Both the position numbers and the translations under genes were made by a program. A stretch of DNA of 24,023 nt, taken from positions 1-24,023 of the forward strand of contig CAZJFH010000076.1 in the NCBI GenBank assembly GCA_964545205.1. Direction: 5' to 3'. Each line of letters opens with the position of its first letter. The first letter of the stretch is position 1. Under the pieces are notes generated by a model. That model was not told the origin of the DNA. It searched no databases and worked only from the letters and a program-made list of their open reading frames with translations. Of the stretch, positions 6,237 through 14,000 are shown in pieces. The DNA is from CAZJFH01 sp964545205. GTDB lineage: Bacteria > Pseudomonadota > Alphaproteobacteria > Rhodospirillales > Magnetospirillaceae.

Positions 6237-6854
6237 TCACAGCCCGCACAGCCGCCACGGGCCGAGGTCGACGTGCAGGTGATCGCGGTGGGCGCCGTCG
6301 TGATTCGGCGTCAGCACCACCGAGAACCGGTCGCAGGCGCCGCGGGCGACCCGGTGCAGGAACTCCGAGCGGCGCCCGGCGCCGCGCCAGTGGCGCCCGA
6401 CCTCGACCATGCTGCCGTCGGCGAGTTCGAAGGCGGCGATGTCGATGGCGCGGCCGAAGGCGTGCTCGGACAGTCGGGCGCCGGCGCGGCCGTTGCGGCC
6501 GCGGCAGGCATAGGTGCCGTAATGGTGGATCTTGCGCACCGGCTGGCCGAGGACGCCGCGGGCCAGCGGCTGCACCACCGCCGCCTCGAAATCCTGGAGC
6601 GCCAGGGCGAAATTGCAGGTGACGACGCCGGGCCGCGCCCAGGGAATGGCGCCGCCACTCATGCGCACGGCACCGGTGACGCCGCAGCCGCCGCCGTCGA
6701 GCATGTCGGCCAGCGGCTGGTGGACGGCGCCGGTCGCGGCCAGCCGCATCAGGCAGGCGCGCGCATCGGAGACCGGCGGCGGCGGCGGCGGCGGCGGCGC
6801 GGCGCAGCCGGCCAGCGCGGCGGCGAGCGGCAAGGCGAAGCGCCAGCCCTTCAC
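6237..6854 (-). CDS. Extensin-like C-terminal domain lipoprotein, putative LAS metallopeptidase
   Basis: A 205-residue protein with a lipoprotein signal (KGWRFALPLAAALAGC, lipid-attached Cys17) followed by eight consecutive prolines (20-27). The rest matches the bacterial extensin-like C-terminal domain, which is related to D-Ala-D-Ala metallopeptidases. SEHAFGRAIDIAAF gives His131 and Asp138, and HRDHLHVD gives His192/His194, the expected zinc ligands and catalytic region. Several Cys residues (34, 57, 80, 117, 174, 203) may form disulfides in the periplasm. The start is GTG at 6854, overlapping the stop of the glycosyltransferase gene as GTGA, which implies translational coupling. A role in peptidoglycan or envelope remodelling is inferred; activity of this bacterial family is poorly characterised. 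Confidence 0.85.
   Translation of the reverse strand: MKGWRFALPLAAALAGCAAPPPPPPPPVSDARACLMRLAATGAVHQPLADMLDGGGCGVTGAVRMSGGAIPWARPGVVTCNFALALQDFEAAVVQPLARGVLGQPVRKIHHYGTYACRGRNGRAGARLSEHAFGRAIDIAAFELADGSMVEVGRHWRGAGRRSEFLHRVARGACDRFSVVLTPNHDGAHRDHLHVDLGPWRLCGL
6775..6798. repeat. (GGC)8 trinucleotide repeat inside the extensin-like gene
   Basis: Eight uninterrupted GGC units on the plus strand are read as Pro codons on the minus strand and encode the poly-Pro linker just after the lipidated Cys. Slippage would change linker length by whole residues without breaking the frame. Confidence 0.8.
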
Positions 6855-8029
6855 GCGGGCTCCGTTGGCGCGGTGCGGCGCAAGGCCAGCAGCAGCAGGG
6901 CGACGGTCAGCGGCAGGCCGGGATGCAGCGGCAGGTGCTGCGCGGCGGCCCCGGGGATCACCGCCACGGTCCAGGCGGCCAGCACCGTCCAGGATTCGGC
7001 CGGCCGGGCGCCGCGGACCAGGAGGTCGCGCCACAGCCACAGCACCGGCAGGATCAGCATCGCGAGGTCGTAGTCGAAGGCGTAGGGCGTCGCCAGCGGG
7101 ACCGCCGCCACCAGCACCGCCGCGCGCAACGGATGGCGGCGGCGCCAGCACCAGACCACCGCCGCCGCCGCCGCCACCCCGGCGACGATCTGCAGCGCCT
7201 CGGCGGCGGCGGGCCCGAGCCCGACCTGGCGCGCCTGGGCGAAGACGGTCGGAATGCGCCACAGCGGCAGCAGGCCCTCGTCGCCCCAGCCGGCGACCAC
7301 GCCGAGGTTGGCGAAGAAGCCGGCGTAGCCGGCGTAGCCGTAGCCGGCGAAGCCGACGAGCAGCAGGCCGGCCCCGGCGAGCGCGAATCCGGCCAGCGCC
7401 CGGCGCTCGCCGCCGGCCAGCAGCGCCAGCGGCAGCAGCACGGCCAGGCTGGGCTTCAGGGCCACCGCGGCGAGCAGCGCGCCCGCCGCCACCGGACGGC
7501 GCGGCAGCAGCGCCAGGCCGGCGCCGAGCGCCGCCGTCACCCACAGTCCGGTCTGGCCGCTGGCGAGATTGGTGATGGTGCCGGGATAGGCCAGGGCCGC
7601 GAGCAGGAACAGCTTGCCCGGCGCGGCCAGCCGAATCGCCGCGGCATAGGCGGCGAGGCCGCCGGCCAGCCACAGCGCCGCCGCCGCGAGATAGGGCAGG
7701 CCGGCCAGGGCCGACATCGGCAGCAGCAGGGGCGGCGGATAGTTCCAGGACACGCCGCCGACGGCGACGCCGAAGAACGCCTGGTAGGCGGCGGTGACGA
7801 CGCGCCAGTCATAGGCGTCGACGCCGAGGCGGCCGGCCGTATGGAAGATGCCGAAATCGGCCAGAACGGGCTCGCCGTTCGGCTTGAGCAGGCCCGGCCC
7901 CGACAGCGCCCAGGCGCCGGCGGCCAGCAGCGCCAGCACCAGGACGGCGGAGGTGGCGAGCGCCGCACGGCGGTCGAGCGCGGGCGCGGCGCTCACCGGG
8001 TGCGGGACGGCCTCACTCGTTGGCGGCAC
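6851..8029 (-). CDS. GT87-family (DUF2029) polyprenyl-phosphate sugar glycosyltransferase, multipass membrane
   Basis: A 392-residue integral membrane protein with about nine to ten hydrophobic helices, matching GT-C-type glycosyltransferase family 87, in which mycobacterial polyprenyl-phosphomannose-dependent mannosyltransferases are found. The first helix is at about 24-42. The following periplasmic loop carries the conserved Asp58 (DFGIFHTAGR) and WNYPPPLLLP near 95-104. A Tyr/Gly-rich stretch (YGYAGYAGF) is encoded by small tandem repeats near 7320-7350. The sugar and acceptor cannot be inferred. The start is GTG at 8029, overlapping the 3' end of the ribbon-helix-helix gene by 17 bp; no good ATG is available before the first helix. 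The stop overlaps the start of the extensin-like gene. The context points to cell-envelope glycan modification. Confidence 0.85.
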   Translation of the reverse strand: MPPTSEAVPHPVSAAPALDRRAALATSAVLVLALLAAGAWALSGPGLLKPNGEPVLADFGIFHTAGRLGVDAYDWRVVTAAYQAFFGVAVGGVSWNYPPPLLLPMSALAGLPYLAAAALWLAGGLAAYAAAIRLAAPGKLFLLAALAYPGTITNLASGQTGLWVTAALGAGLALLPRRPVAAGALLAAVALKPSLAVLLPLALLAGGERRALAGFALAGAGLLLVGFAGYGYAGYAGFFANLGVVAGWGDEGLLPLWRIPTVFAQARQVGLGPAAAEALQIVAGVAAAAAVVWCWRRRHPLRAAVLVAAVPLATPYAFDYDLAMLILPVLWLWRDLLVRGARPAESWTVLAAWTVAVIPGAAAQHLPLHPGLPLTVALLLLALRRTAPTEPA

Positions 8030-8216
8030 GCAGCAGCGGCCGATCCTCGCCTTCGGCCTCCATGGCCTCGACGTCGCGAAGATGGGTCTCCCAGTTCTCG
8101 ACGAACTCGAAAACGGCGTGCTCCAGGCACTGCTCCAGGCTGCGCCCGGTCTGTTCGGCCAGCGCTTCGAGGCGCTGCCGCAGCTCCGGCGCCACGGTCA
8201 CGGCGAGAGTGTCCAT
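8013..8216 (-). CDS. Small ribbon-helix-helix (CopG/Arc-like) protein
   Basis: A 67-residue protein. Residues 1-45 fit a ribbon-helix-helix DNA-binding unit: a short strand (TLAVTVAPEL) then two helices (RQRLEALAEQTG, SLEQCLEHAVFEFVENW), with an acidic tail. Such proteins act as dimeric repressors or as antitoxins. No toxin gene is adjacent; the next gene is the overlapping GT87 glycosyltransferase, so a small operon regulator is the more likely reading. The start at 8216 is set by AAAGGA seven bases upstream (complement of 8224-8229); an in-frame extension to 8255 would run past this Shine-Dalgarno. It is first in the three-gene overlapping operon and divergent from the penicillin-binding protein gene. 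Confidence 0.75.
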   Translation of the reverse strand: MDTLAVTVAPELRQRLEALAEQTGRSLEQCLEHAVFEFVENWETHLRDVEAMEAEGEDRPLLRAANE

Positions 8217-8320
8217 CAATTTTTCCTTTGCCCCAACCCCTTCGGGTAACCGCATCTTATCCCGATTGGGTGCTTCTGGCTACGTTTGACCCTTGCTCTT
8301 CGGTGGTAGTAAACAGGCCC

Positions 8321-10411
8321 ATGCGCAAGTCCTCTTCCCAAGGTTCCGCCCAGCCCGAGCTTCGCGTCGACCCGACCGATCGGCCGGCGCGCGCCGGCGG
8401 CGGCGGCAAGGCCGGGCCGAAGCCGAAGCCCGCGCGGCGCAAGACCGGACGCAAGGCGCCGGCCCCGACCGGCCGCCGGCGCGGCTGGCTGGGGCGCGTC
8501 TTGGTGTGGTCCTTGAGCCTGATGATCTGGGCCGGCGTGGCGCTGGTCGGGCTGGTCGCCTACTACGCCGTCGACCTGCCCGACATCGCCGAGGCGACCG
8601 AGGCGATTCGTCGCCCCAGCCTGACCTTCGTCTCGGCCGACGGCGAGTCCTTCGCCACCTACGGCGACGTCTACGGCGACATGGTGCGCCTGACCGAGCT
8701 GCCGCGGGCGCTGCCGCACGCGGTCATCGCCGTCGAGGACCGGCGCTTCTACGACCATTTCGGCGTCGACCCGTTCGGACTCGGCCGCGCGATCCTCGCC
8801 AACCTGATGGCCGGCCGCGTCGTCCAGGGCGGCTCGACCCTGACCCAGCAGCTCGCCAAGAACCTGTTCCTGACGCCCGAGCGCAGCCTGAAGCGCAAGG
8901 TGCAGGAGCTGCTGATGGCGCTGTGGCTCGAGCGCGAGTTCAGCAAGGACCAGATCCTCACCCTGTACCTGAACCGCGTCTATCTCGGCGCCGGCACCTA
9001 CGGAGTCGACGCCGCGGCGCGGCGCTATTTCGACGTCCCGGCGGCGCGGCTGTCGCTGTACCAGTCGGCGATGATCGCCGGCCTGCTGAAGGCGCCCAGC
9101 CGCTACAACCCGGCCGCCAACCCCGAACTGGCGGCCGAACGCGCCGCGGTCGTGCTGCGCGCGATGGTCGACGCCGGCTTCCTGACGCCGCAGCAGGCCG
9201 AGGCCGCGAAGCGGGGCGGCACCGGCCCGCTGCGCCGCTACGCCCCCGGCGGGCGCTACTTCGCCGACTGGCTGCACGAGCGGGTGCAGGACTACGTCGG
9301 CGCCGGCGCCGGCGACCTGACGGTGACGACGACGCTCGACATGGGCCTGCAGCGCGTGGTCGAGGCCGAGCTGGCCGGACTCCTGGACGGCGCGGGCGCC
9401 AGGATGGGGGCCGGCCAGGGTGCGGTGGTCGTGATGACCCACGACGGCGCCATCCGCGCCATGGCCGGCGGCCGCGACTACGGCGCCAGCCAGTTCAACC
9501 GCGCCACCCAGGCGCTGCGCCAGCCCGGCTCGGCGTTCAAGCCGTTCGTCTTCCTGACGGCGCTGGAGGCGGGAATGGCGCCCGACGACGCGGTCGAGGA
9601 CCGGCCGGTGGTCATCGGCAAGTGGCGCCCCGGAAACTACGACGGCAAGTATCACGGCACGATCAGCCTGCGCGAGGCGGCGGCGCGGTCGAGCAACGCG
9701 GTCGCCGCCCGGCTCACCGACCGTTTCGGGCCCCGCGCCGTGATCGGCGCCGCGCGGCGGCTCGGCATCACCACCGAGATGCCGGCCGACGCTTCGCTGG
9801 CGCTCGGCACCGGCGAGGTGACGCTGCTCGAGCTCACGGCCGCCTACGCGGCCTTCGCCAGCGGCGGCCTCGGCGCCTGGCCGTACGGCATCGACGCCAT
9901 CAGGGGCGACGGCGGCGGCACGGTGTTCGCCCGCGACGGCGGCGGCCCGGGGCGGCTGATCGCCCCCGAGATCGCGGCGCGCATGAACGCGCTGCTCGGC
10001 GCGGTGGTCTCCGGCGGCACCGGCAAGGCCGCCGCCTTCGGCCATCCCGCCGCCGGCAAGACCGGCACCACCTCGGACTACAAGGACGCCTGGTTCATCG
10101 GCTACACCGCCCATTTCGTCGCCGGGGTGTGGATCGGCAACGACGACGGCAGCGCGATGAACAAGGTCACCGGCGGCAGCCTGCCGGCCCAGCTCTGGAA
10201 CAAGGTGATGACCGCCGCCCATCGCGGCCTGCCGCCGACGCCGCTGCCCAGCGACGACGGCGGCGGGCGCGTCCCGGCCGGCGAGCCGGACGAGCCGGCC
10301 GCCGCCGGGCGCCGCGGTCCGCAACCCTATTACGAGGGCCAGCCGCAATACGGCGGCGATCCGATCGGCGACTTGTGGAACGACCTCGTCAAGCGGCTGA
10401 GCGGCGACTGA
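8321..10411 (+). CDS. Bifunctional class A penicillin-binding protein (transglycosylase/transpeptidase)
   Basis: A 696-residue inner-membrane enzyme that polymerises lipid II and crosslinks peptidoglycan. A basic, Gly/Pro/Lys-rich cytoplasmic tail (1-55) precedes one membrane helix (about 57-82). The GT51 domain (about 100-270) has EDRRFYDHFG with Glu139 and GGSTLTQQLAKN at 170-181. The transpeptidase domain (about 330-630) has SAFK (Ser404, Lys407), SSN (457-459) and KTG (580-582), so all catalytic motifs are present. The tail is Gly/Pro-rich and charged. It lacks the OB-fold insert of long PBP1a proteins, so I give no mrcA symbol. The ATG at 8321 has only a weak Shine-Dalgarno. TTGACC (8286-8291) with TAGTAA (8307-8312) resembles a promoter with a short 15-bp spacer, which would leave almost no leader. 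Confidence 0.95.
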   Translation: MRKSSSQGSAQPELRVDPTDRPARAGGGGKAGPKPKPARRKTGRKAPAPTGRRRGWLGRVLVWSLSLMIWAGVALVGLVAYYAVDLPDIAEATEAIRRPSLTFVSADGESFATYGDVYGDMVRLTELPRALPHAVIAVEDRRFYDHFGVDPFGLGRAILANLMAGRVVQGGSTLTQQLAKNLFLTPERSLKRKVQELLMALWLEREFSKDQILTLYLNRVYLGAGTYGVDAAARRYFDVPAARLSLYQSAMIAGLLKAPSRYNPAANPELAAERAAVVLRAMVDAGFLTPQQAEAAKRGGTGPLRRYAPGGRYFADWLHERVQDYVGAGAGDLTVTTTLDMGLQRVVEAELAGLLDGAGARMGAGQGAVVVMTHDGAIRAMAGGRDYGASQFNRATQALRQPGSAFKPFVFLTALEAGMAPDDAVEDRPVVIGKWRPGNYDGKYHGTISLREAAARSSNAVAARLTDRFGPRAVIGAARRLGITTEMPADASLALGTGEVTLLELTAAYAAFASGGLGAWPYGIDAIRGDGGGTVFARDGGGPGRLIAPEIAARMNALLGAVVSGGTGKAAAFGHPAAGKTGTTSDYKDAWFIGYTAHFVAGVWIGNDDGSAMNKVTGGSLPAQLWNKVMTAAHRGLPPTPLPSDDGGGRVPAGEPDEPAAAGRRGPQPYYEGQPQYGGDPIGDLWNDLVKRLSGD

Positions 10412-10420
10412 CCGCGCCGG

Positions 10421-10981
10421 CTACATCGGCTTCTTGAGCGTGAAGACGCCCCGAATGTCGCCCATCGCGAAGCCGGTGGCGGCGTCGGCGGGGTAGTGCT
10501 CGGCGAGCGCCGCCGTGACCGCCGGCGCCAGCTCGGCGCCGTGGCAGTTGAGGCAGACCTCCTGCACCGGGATCGCCTTGGCCATCCGGAACACCCGGGC
10601 GCCGCCGTCGTCGACGATCTCGGCCCGCACCAGGCGCTCGGCCGGCTCGCCCTTGCCCAGGCGGGCGAGGAAGTCGTCGAGCACCGCGCGTTCCCAGGCG
10701 TCGGGCGCCGAGTCCGGATTGCGGATGCGATGGCTGGTGCGGCCGATGTCCCAGCCGCTGGTCCGCGACAGCTCGGCGGCGATCGCCGGCGCCTTGGCGT
10801 TGCACACCGCGATGGCCTCGGTCGGGCCGCCGGCCTGCATCGCGGCCTTCAGCTCGCCCTGAAGCGTGCCGGCGTACTGCTTGATCAGCCCGGCCGCCTC
10901 CTGCTTCAGCGGCGCGAGGTCGGCGGCGGCGGCCGGCATGGCGGCCAGCAGCGCCGCCGCGAGCGGCAGAACGATTCGCAT
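10421..10981 (-). CDS. Periplasmic Tll0287-like (DUF3365) c-type heme protein
   Basis: A 186-residue exported protein. Residues 1-20 form a signal peptide (MRIVLPLAAALLAAMPAAAA). The remainder matches the DUF3365/Tll0287-like family, a PAS-like heme fold. The conserved SHRIRNPDSAPDAWE segment lies near 83-97 and the heme-c motif CLNCH at 143-147. These proteins occur alone or as sensor domains of receptors. This one is a stand-alone periplasmic form with no kinase or cyclase attached, so electron transfer, redox or gas sensing are all possible. The start is supported by GGGAGGAA just upstream. It follows the glutamate dehydrogenase gene on the same strand after 93 bp of comparatively AT-rich sequence. 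It ends 9 bp from the convergent penicillin-binding protein gene. Confidence 0.85.
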   Translation of the reverse strand: MRIVLPLAAALLAAMPAAAADLAPLKQEAAGLIKQYAGTLQGELKAAMQAGGPTEAIAVCNAKAPAIAAELSRTSGWDIGRTSHRIRNPDSAPDAWERAVLDDFLARLGKGEPAERLVRAEIVDDGGARVFRMAKAIPVQEVCLNCHGAELAPAVTAALAEHYPADAATGFAMGDIRGVFTLKKPM

Positions 10982-11074
10982 GATGTTCCTCCCTGACTCG
11001 TTTTTTGGTTTTGGAGGAACAGCTTCGCCTAATTTTCCCTCAGGTTGAATATCCAGTAGGTATGATGCGCGAAA

Positions 11075-14000
11075 TCACCCCTCGGCCAGCGCCCTGAGCT
11101 GGCGGTTGGCGACCGTCAGGATCGCCAGGTCGGGCCGGACGGCGGCGTGCAGTTCGGTCATCAGCTGGTCGGCGCGCTCGACCGCCGGGCGGTGGCGTTC
11201 GATCCAGCAGTCGATCGCCGCCTCGGGGTCGTCGTCGCAGGCCGCGACCCGCAAGGTCAGGTCGCGCTGCAGGCCGTAGAAGTCCTCGATCAGCGCCGCC
11301 ACCGCCAGCTTCAGCCAGTGGCCGCCGGTGCCGCCGTTGGCCAGGGTCTCGGCCGCCGAGCGCAGCCAGCCGAAGCCGAAGCGGCCGCCGACCGCGAAAT
11401 ACATGCGGGCCGCCGTCGCCACGTCGCGCTCGGTGCTCTTGGCGATGCGGCCGATGTCGTTGGCCGAGGCCATCACCACCGCCGCGGCGACGCGGCGCGC
11501 CAGATCCTCGGGCACGCCCTGGGCGACCAGCTCGGCGCCGCGGGCGTCGACGCCGGCCGCGGTGTCGGCGGGCAGGACCTCGGGCAGCAGGGCCTCCAGC
11601 GCGGCGATCGGCACCGCGAGGTCGGTCCGCATCGGTCCGATCTCCATCGGCCGCGGACAATGGCGCAGCAGCCAGATGACGCCGCGCTCCACCAGGCGGT
11701 TGAGCTCGGCCATCATCGCGTACTGGGTTTCGGCCGGCACCTCGTTGTCGAGCGCCTCGATCGCCTCCCACATGTCGCGCAGCCCGAAGGCGTCGCGCAC
11801 GACGATGTAGGCCTGGGCGATCTCCTGCGGCGGCATTCCGGTGCGCTCGATCACGTCGGAGACGAAGGTGCCGCCGACGCGGTTGATCATGCTGTTGGTG
11901 ATCTGGGTGGCGACGATCTCGCGCCGCAGCCGGTGATTGCGGATCGCCGGGTTGTGGCGCTCGCACAGCGGCGTCGGGAAGTAGCGCTCGAGGTTGTCGA
12001 TCAATTCCGGGTCGTCGGGCAGGCTGCTGTCGAGCAGATGGTCGTAGAGCCAGATCTTGGAATAGGACAGCAGCACCGCGATCTCGGGCCGGGTCAGGCC
12101 CTTGCGCGCGGCGGCGCGGTCGGCGATCGCCTCGTCGTCGGGCAGGAACTCGACCGGGCGGTTGAGCCGTCCCGCCTTCTCCAGCATGCGCATCAAGCGA
12201 TCGAACTGTCCCAGCAGCGCCGGCGCCGCCATCTCGGCCAGCGAGATCGCCTGCGACTGCAGGTAGTTGTCGCGCAGCACCAGCCCGGCGACCTCGTCGG
12301 TCATCGCCGACAGCAGCTCGTTGCGCTGCTTCGGCGTCATGTCGCCGTCGGCGACGACCCGGTCGAGCGCGATCTTGATGTTGACCTCGTGGTCCGAGGT
12401 GTCGACGCCGGCGGAATTGTCGATGGCGTCGGTGTTGAGGCGGGCGCCGGCCAGGCCGCACTCGATGCGGCCGAGCTGGGTCATCGCCAAGTTGGCGCCC
12501 TCGCCGATCACCCGCGCCCGCACCTCGCCGGCGTCGACCCGCAGCGCGTCGTTGGTGCGGTCGCCGACGGCGGCGTTGCTCTCGGCGGCGCTTTTCACGT
12601 AGGTGCCGATGCCGCCGAAATAGAGCAGGTCGACCGGCGCCCGCAGGATGGCGCGGATCAGCTCGGCCGGGGTCAGCACCGCCGCCTCGATGCCCAGGGC
12701 CCGCCGCGCCTCGGGCGACAGCGCGATGGCCTTGGCGTCGCGACGGTAGACGCCGCCGCCCTTCGAGATCAGCTTGGGATCGTAGTCGCTCCACTGCGAG
12801 CGCGGCATCTCGAACAGCCGCCGGCGCTCGGCGAAACTGGCCGCGGGGTCCGGATCGGGATCGATGAAGACGTGCAGGTGGTTGAAGGCGGCGACCAGGC
12901 GGGTGAACGGCGACTGCAGCATGCCGTTGCCGAACACGTCGCCCGACATGTCGCCGACGCCGACGGCGGTGAACGGCGTCGTCTGGACGTCGATGCCGAG
13001 CTCGCGGAAGTGCCGCTGCACCGAGACCCACGAGCCGCGCGCGGTGATGCCCATCGCCTTGTGGTCGTAGCCGTGGCTGCCGCCCGAGGCGAAGGCGTCG
13101 CCGAGCCAGAACCCGTACTCCAGCGACAGGCCGTTGGCGATGTCCGAGAAGGTGGCGGTGCCCTTGTCGGCGGCGACGACCAGGTACGGATCGTCGGCGT
13201 CGCGGCGGACCACGTCGCGCGGCGGCACGACGCCGTCGGCGTCGAGGCTGTCGGTGATGTCGAGCAGGCCGCGGATGAAGGTGCGGTAGCAGGCGATGCC
13301 CTCGTCGAGCAGCGCCTCGCGCCCGCCGTCGACCGGCGGCCGCTTGACGACGAAGCCGCCCTTGGCGCCGACCGGAATGATGACCGCGTTCTTGACCATC
13401 TGGGCCTTCATCAGGCCCAGGACCTCGGTGCGGAAATCCTCGCGCCGGTCCGACCAGCGGATGCCGCCGCGCGCCACCTTGCCGCCGCGCAGATGCACCG
13501 CCTCGACCCGCGGCGAATAGACGAAGACCTCGACCCAGGGCCGCGGCAGCGGCAGGTCCTCGATGCCGCGGCTGTCGAGCTTCAGCGACAGGTAAGGCTT
13601 CGGGCGGCCGGCGGCGTCGCGTTGGTAGTGATTGGTGCGCAAGGTCGCGCGCACCAGGTTGAGCAGCCGGCGCAGCACGCGGTCGTCCTCGGCGCTGGGC
13701 ACGTTCTCCAGCGCCCGCTCGATCTCGCCGAGCACGTCCGACTCGCCGGTGCCGGCGACGGCCGGGTCGAACTGCACCTCGAACAGCCGCACCAGCAGCC
13801 GCGCCAGATGCGGGTTGGCGGTCAGCGCCTGTTCGACGTAGCTCTGGCTGAACATGGCGCCGGCCTGGCGCAGATACTTGGCATAGGCGCGCAGCACCGT
13901 CACCTGGCGCCAGTCGAGGCCGGCCAGCAGCACCAGCTTGTTGAAGCCGTCGCTCTCGGCCTCGCCGCGCCAGACGCGGTCGAACGCGTCGTGGAAGCGG

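Noticed and set aside
8013..8216. Ribbon-helix-helix protein as the antitoxin of a toxin-antitoxin pair
   Set aside because: The overlapping neighbour is a large GT87 membrane glycosyltransferase and the other side is a divergent penicillin-binding protein; no small toxin-like ORF is adjacent.
8216..10348. A 710-codon open frame antisense to the penicillin-binding protein gene
   Set aside because: Shadow frame: the plus strand carries all GT51 and transpeptidase motifs, and the antisense translation has no family features.
6923..10411. Reading the penicillin-binding protein as a 1162-residue fusion
   Set aside because: The extra N-terminal 466 codons are antisense to the GT87 and ribbon-helix-helix genes and are low-complexity. 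The natural start is the ATG at 8321, just before the basic tail and membrane helix.
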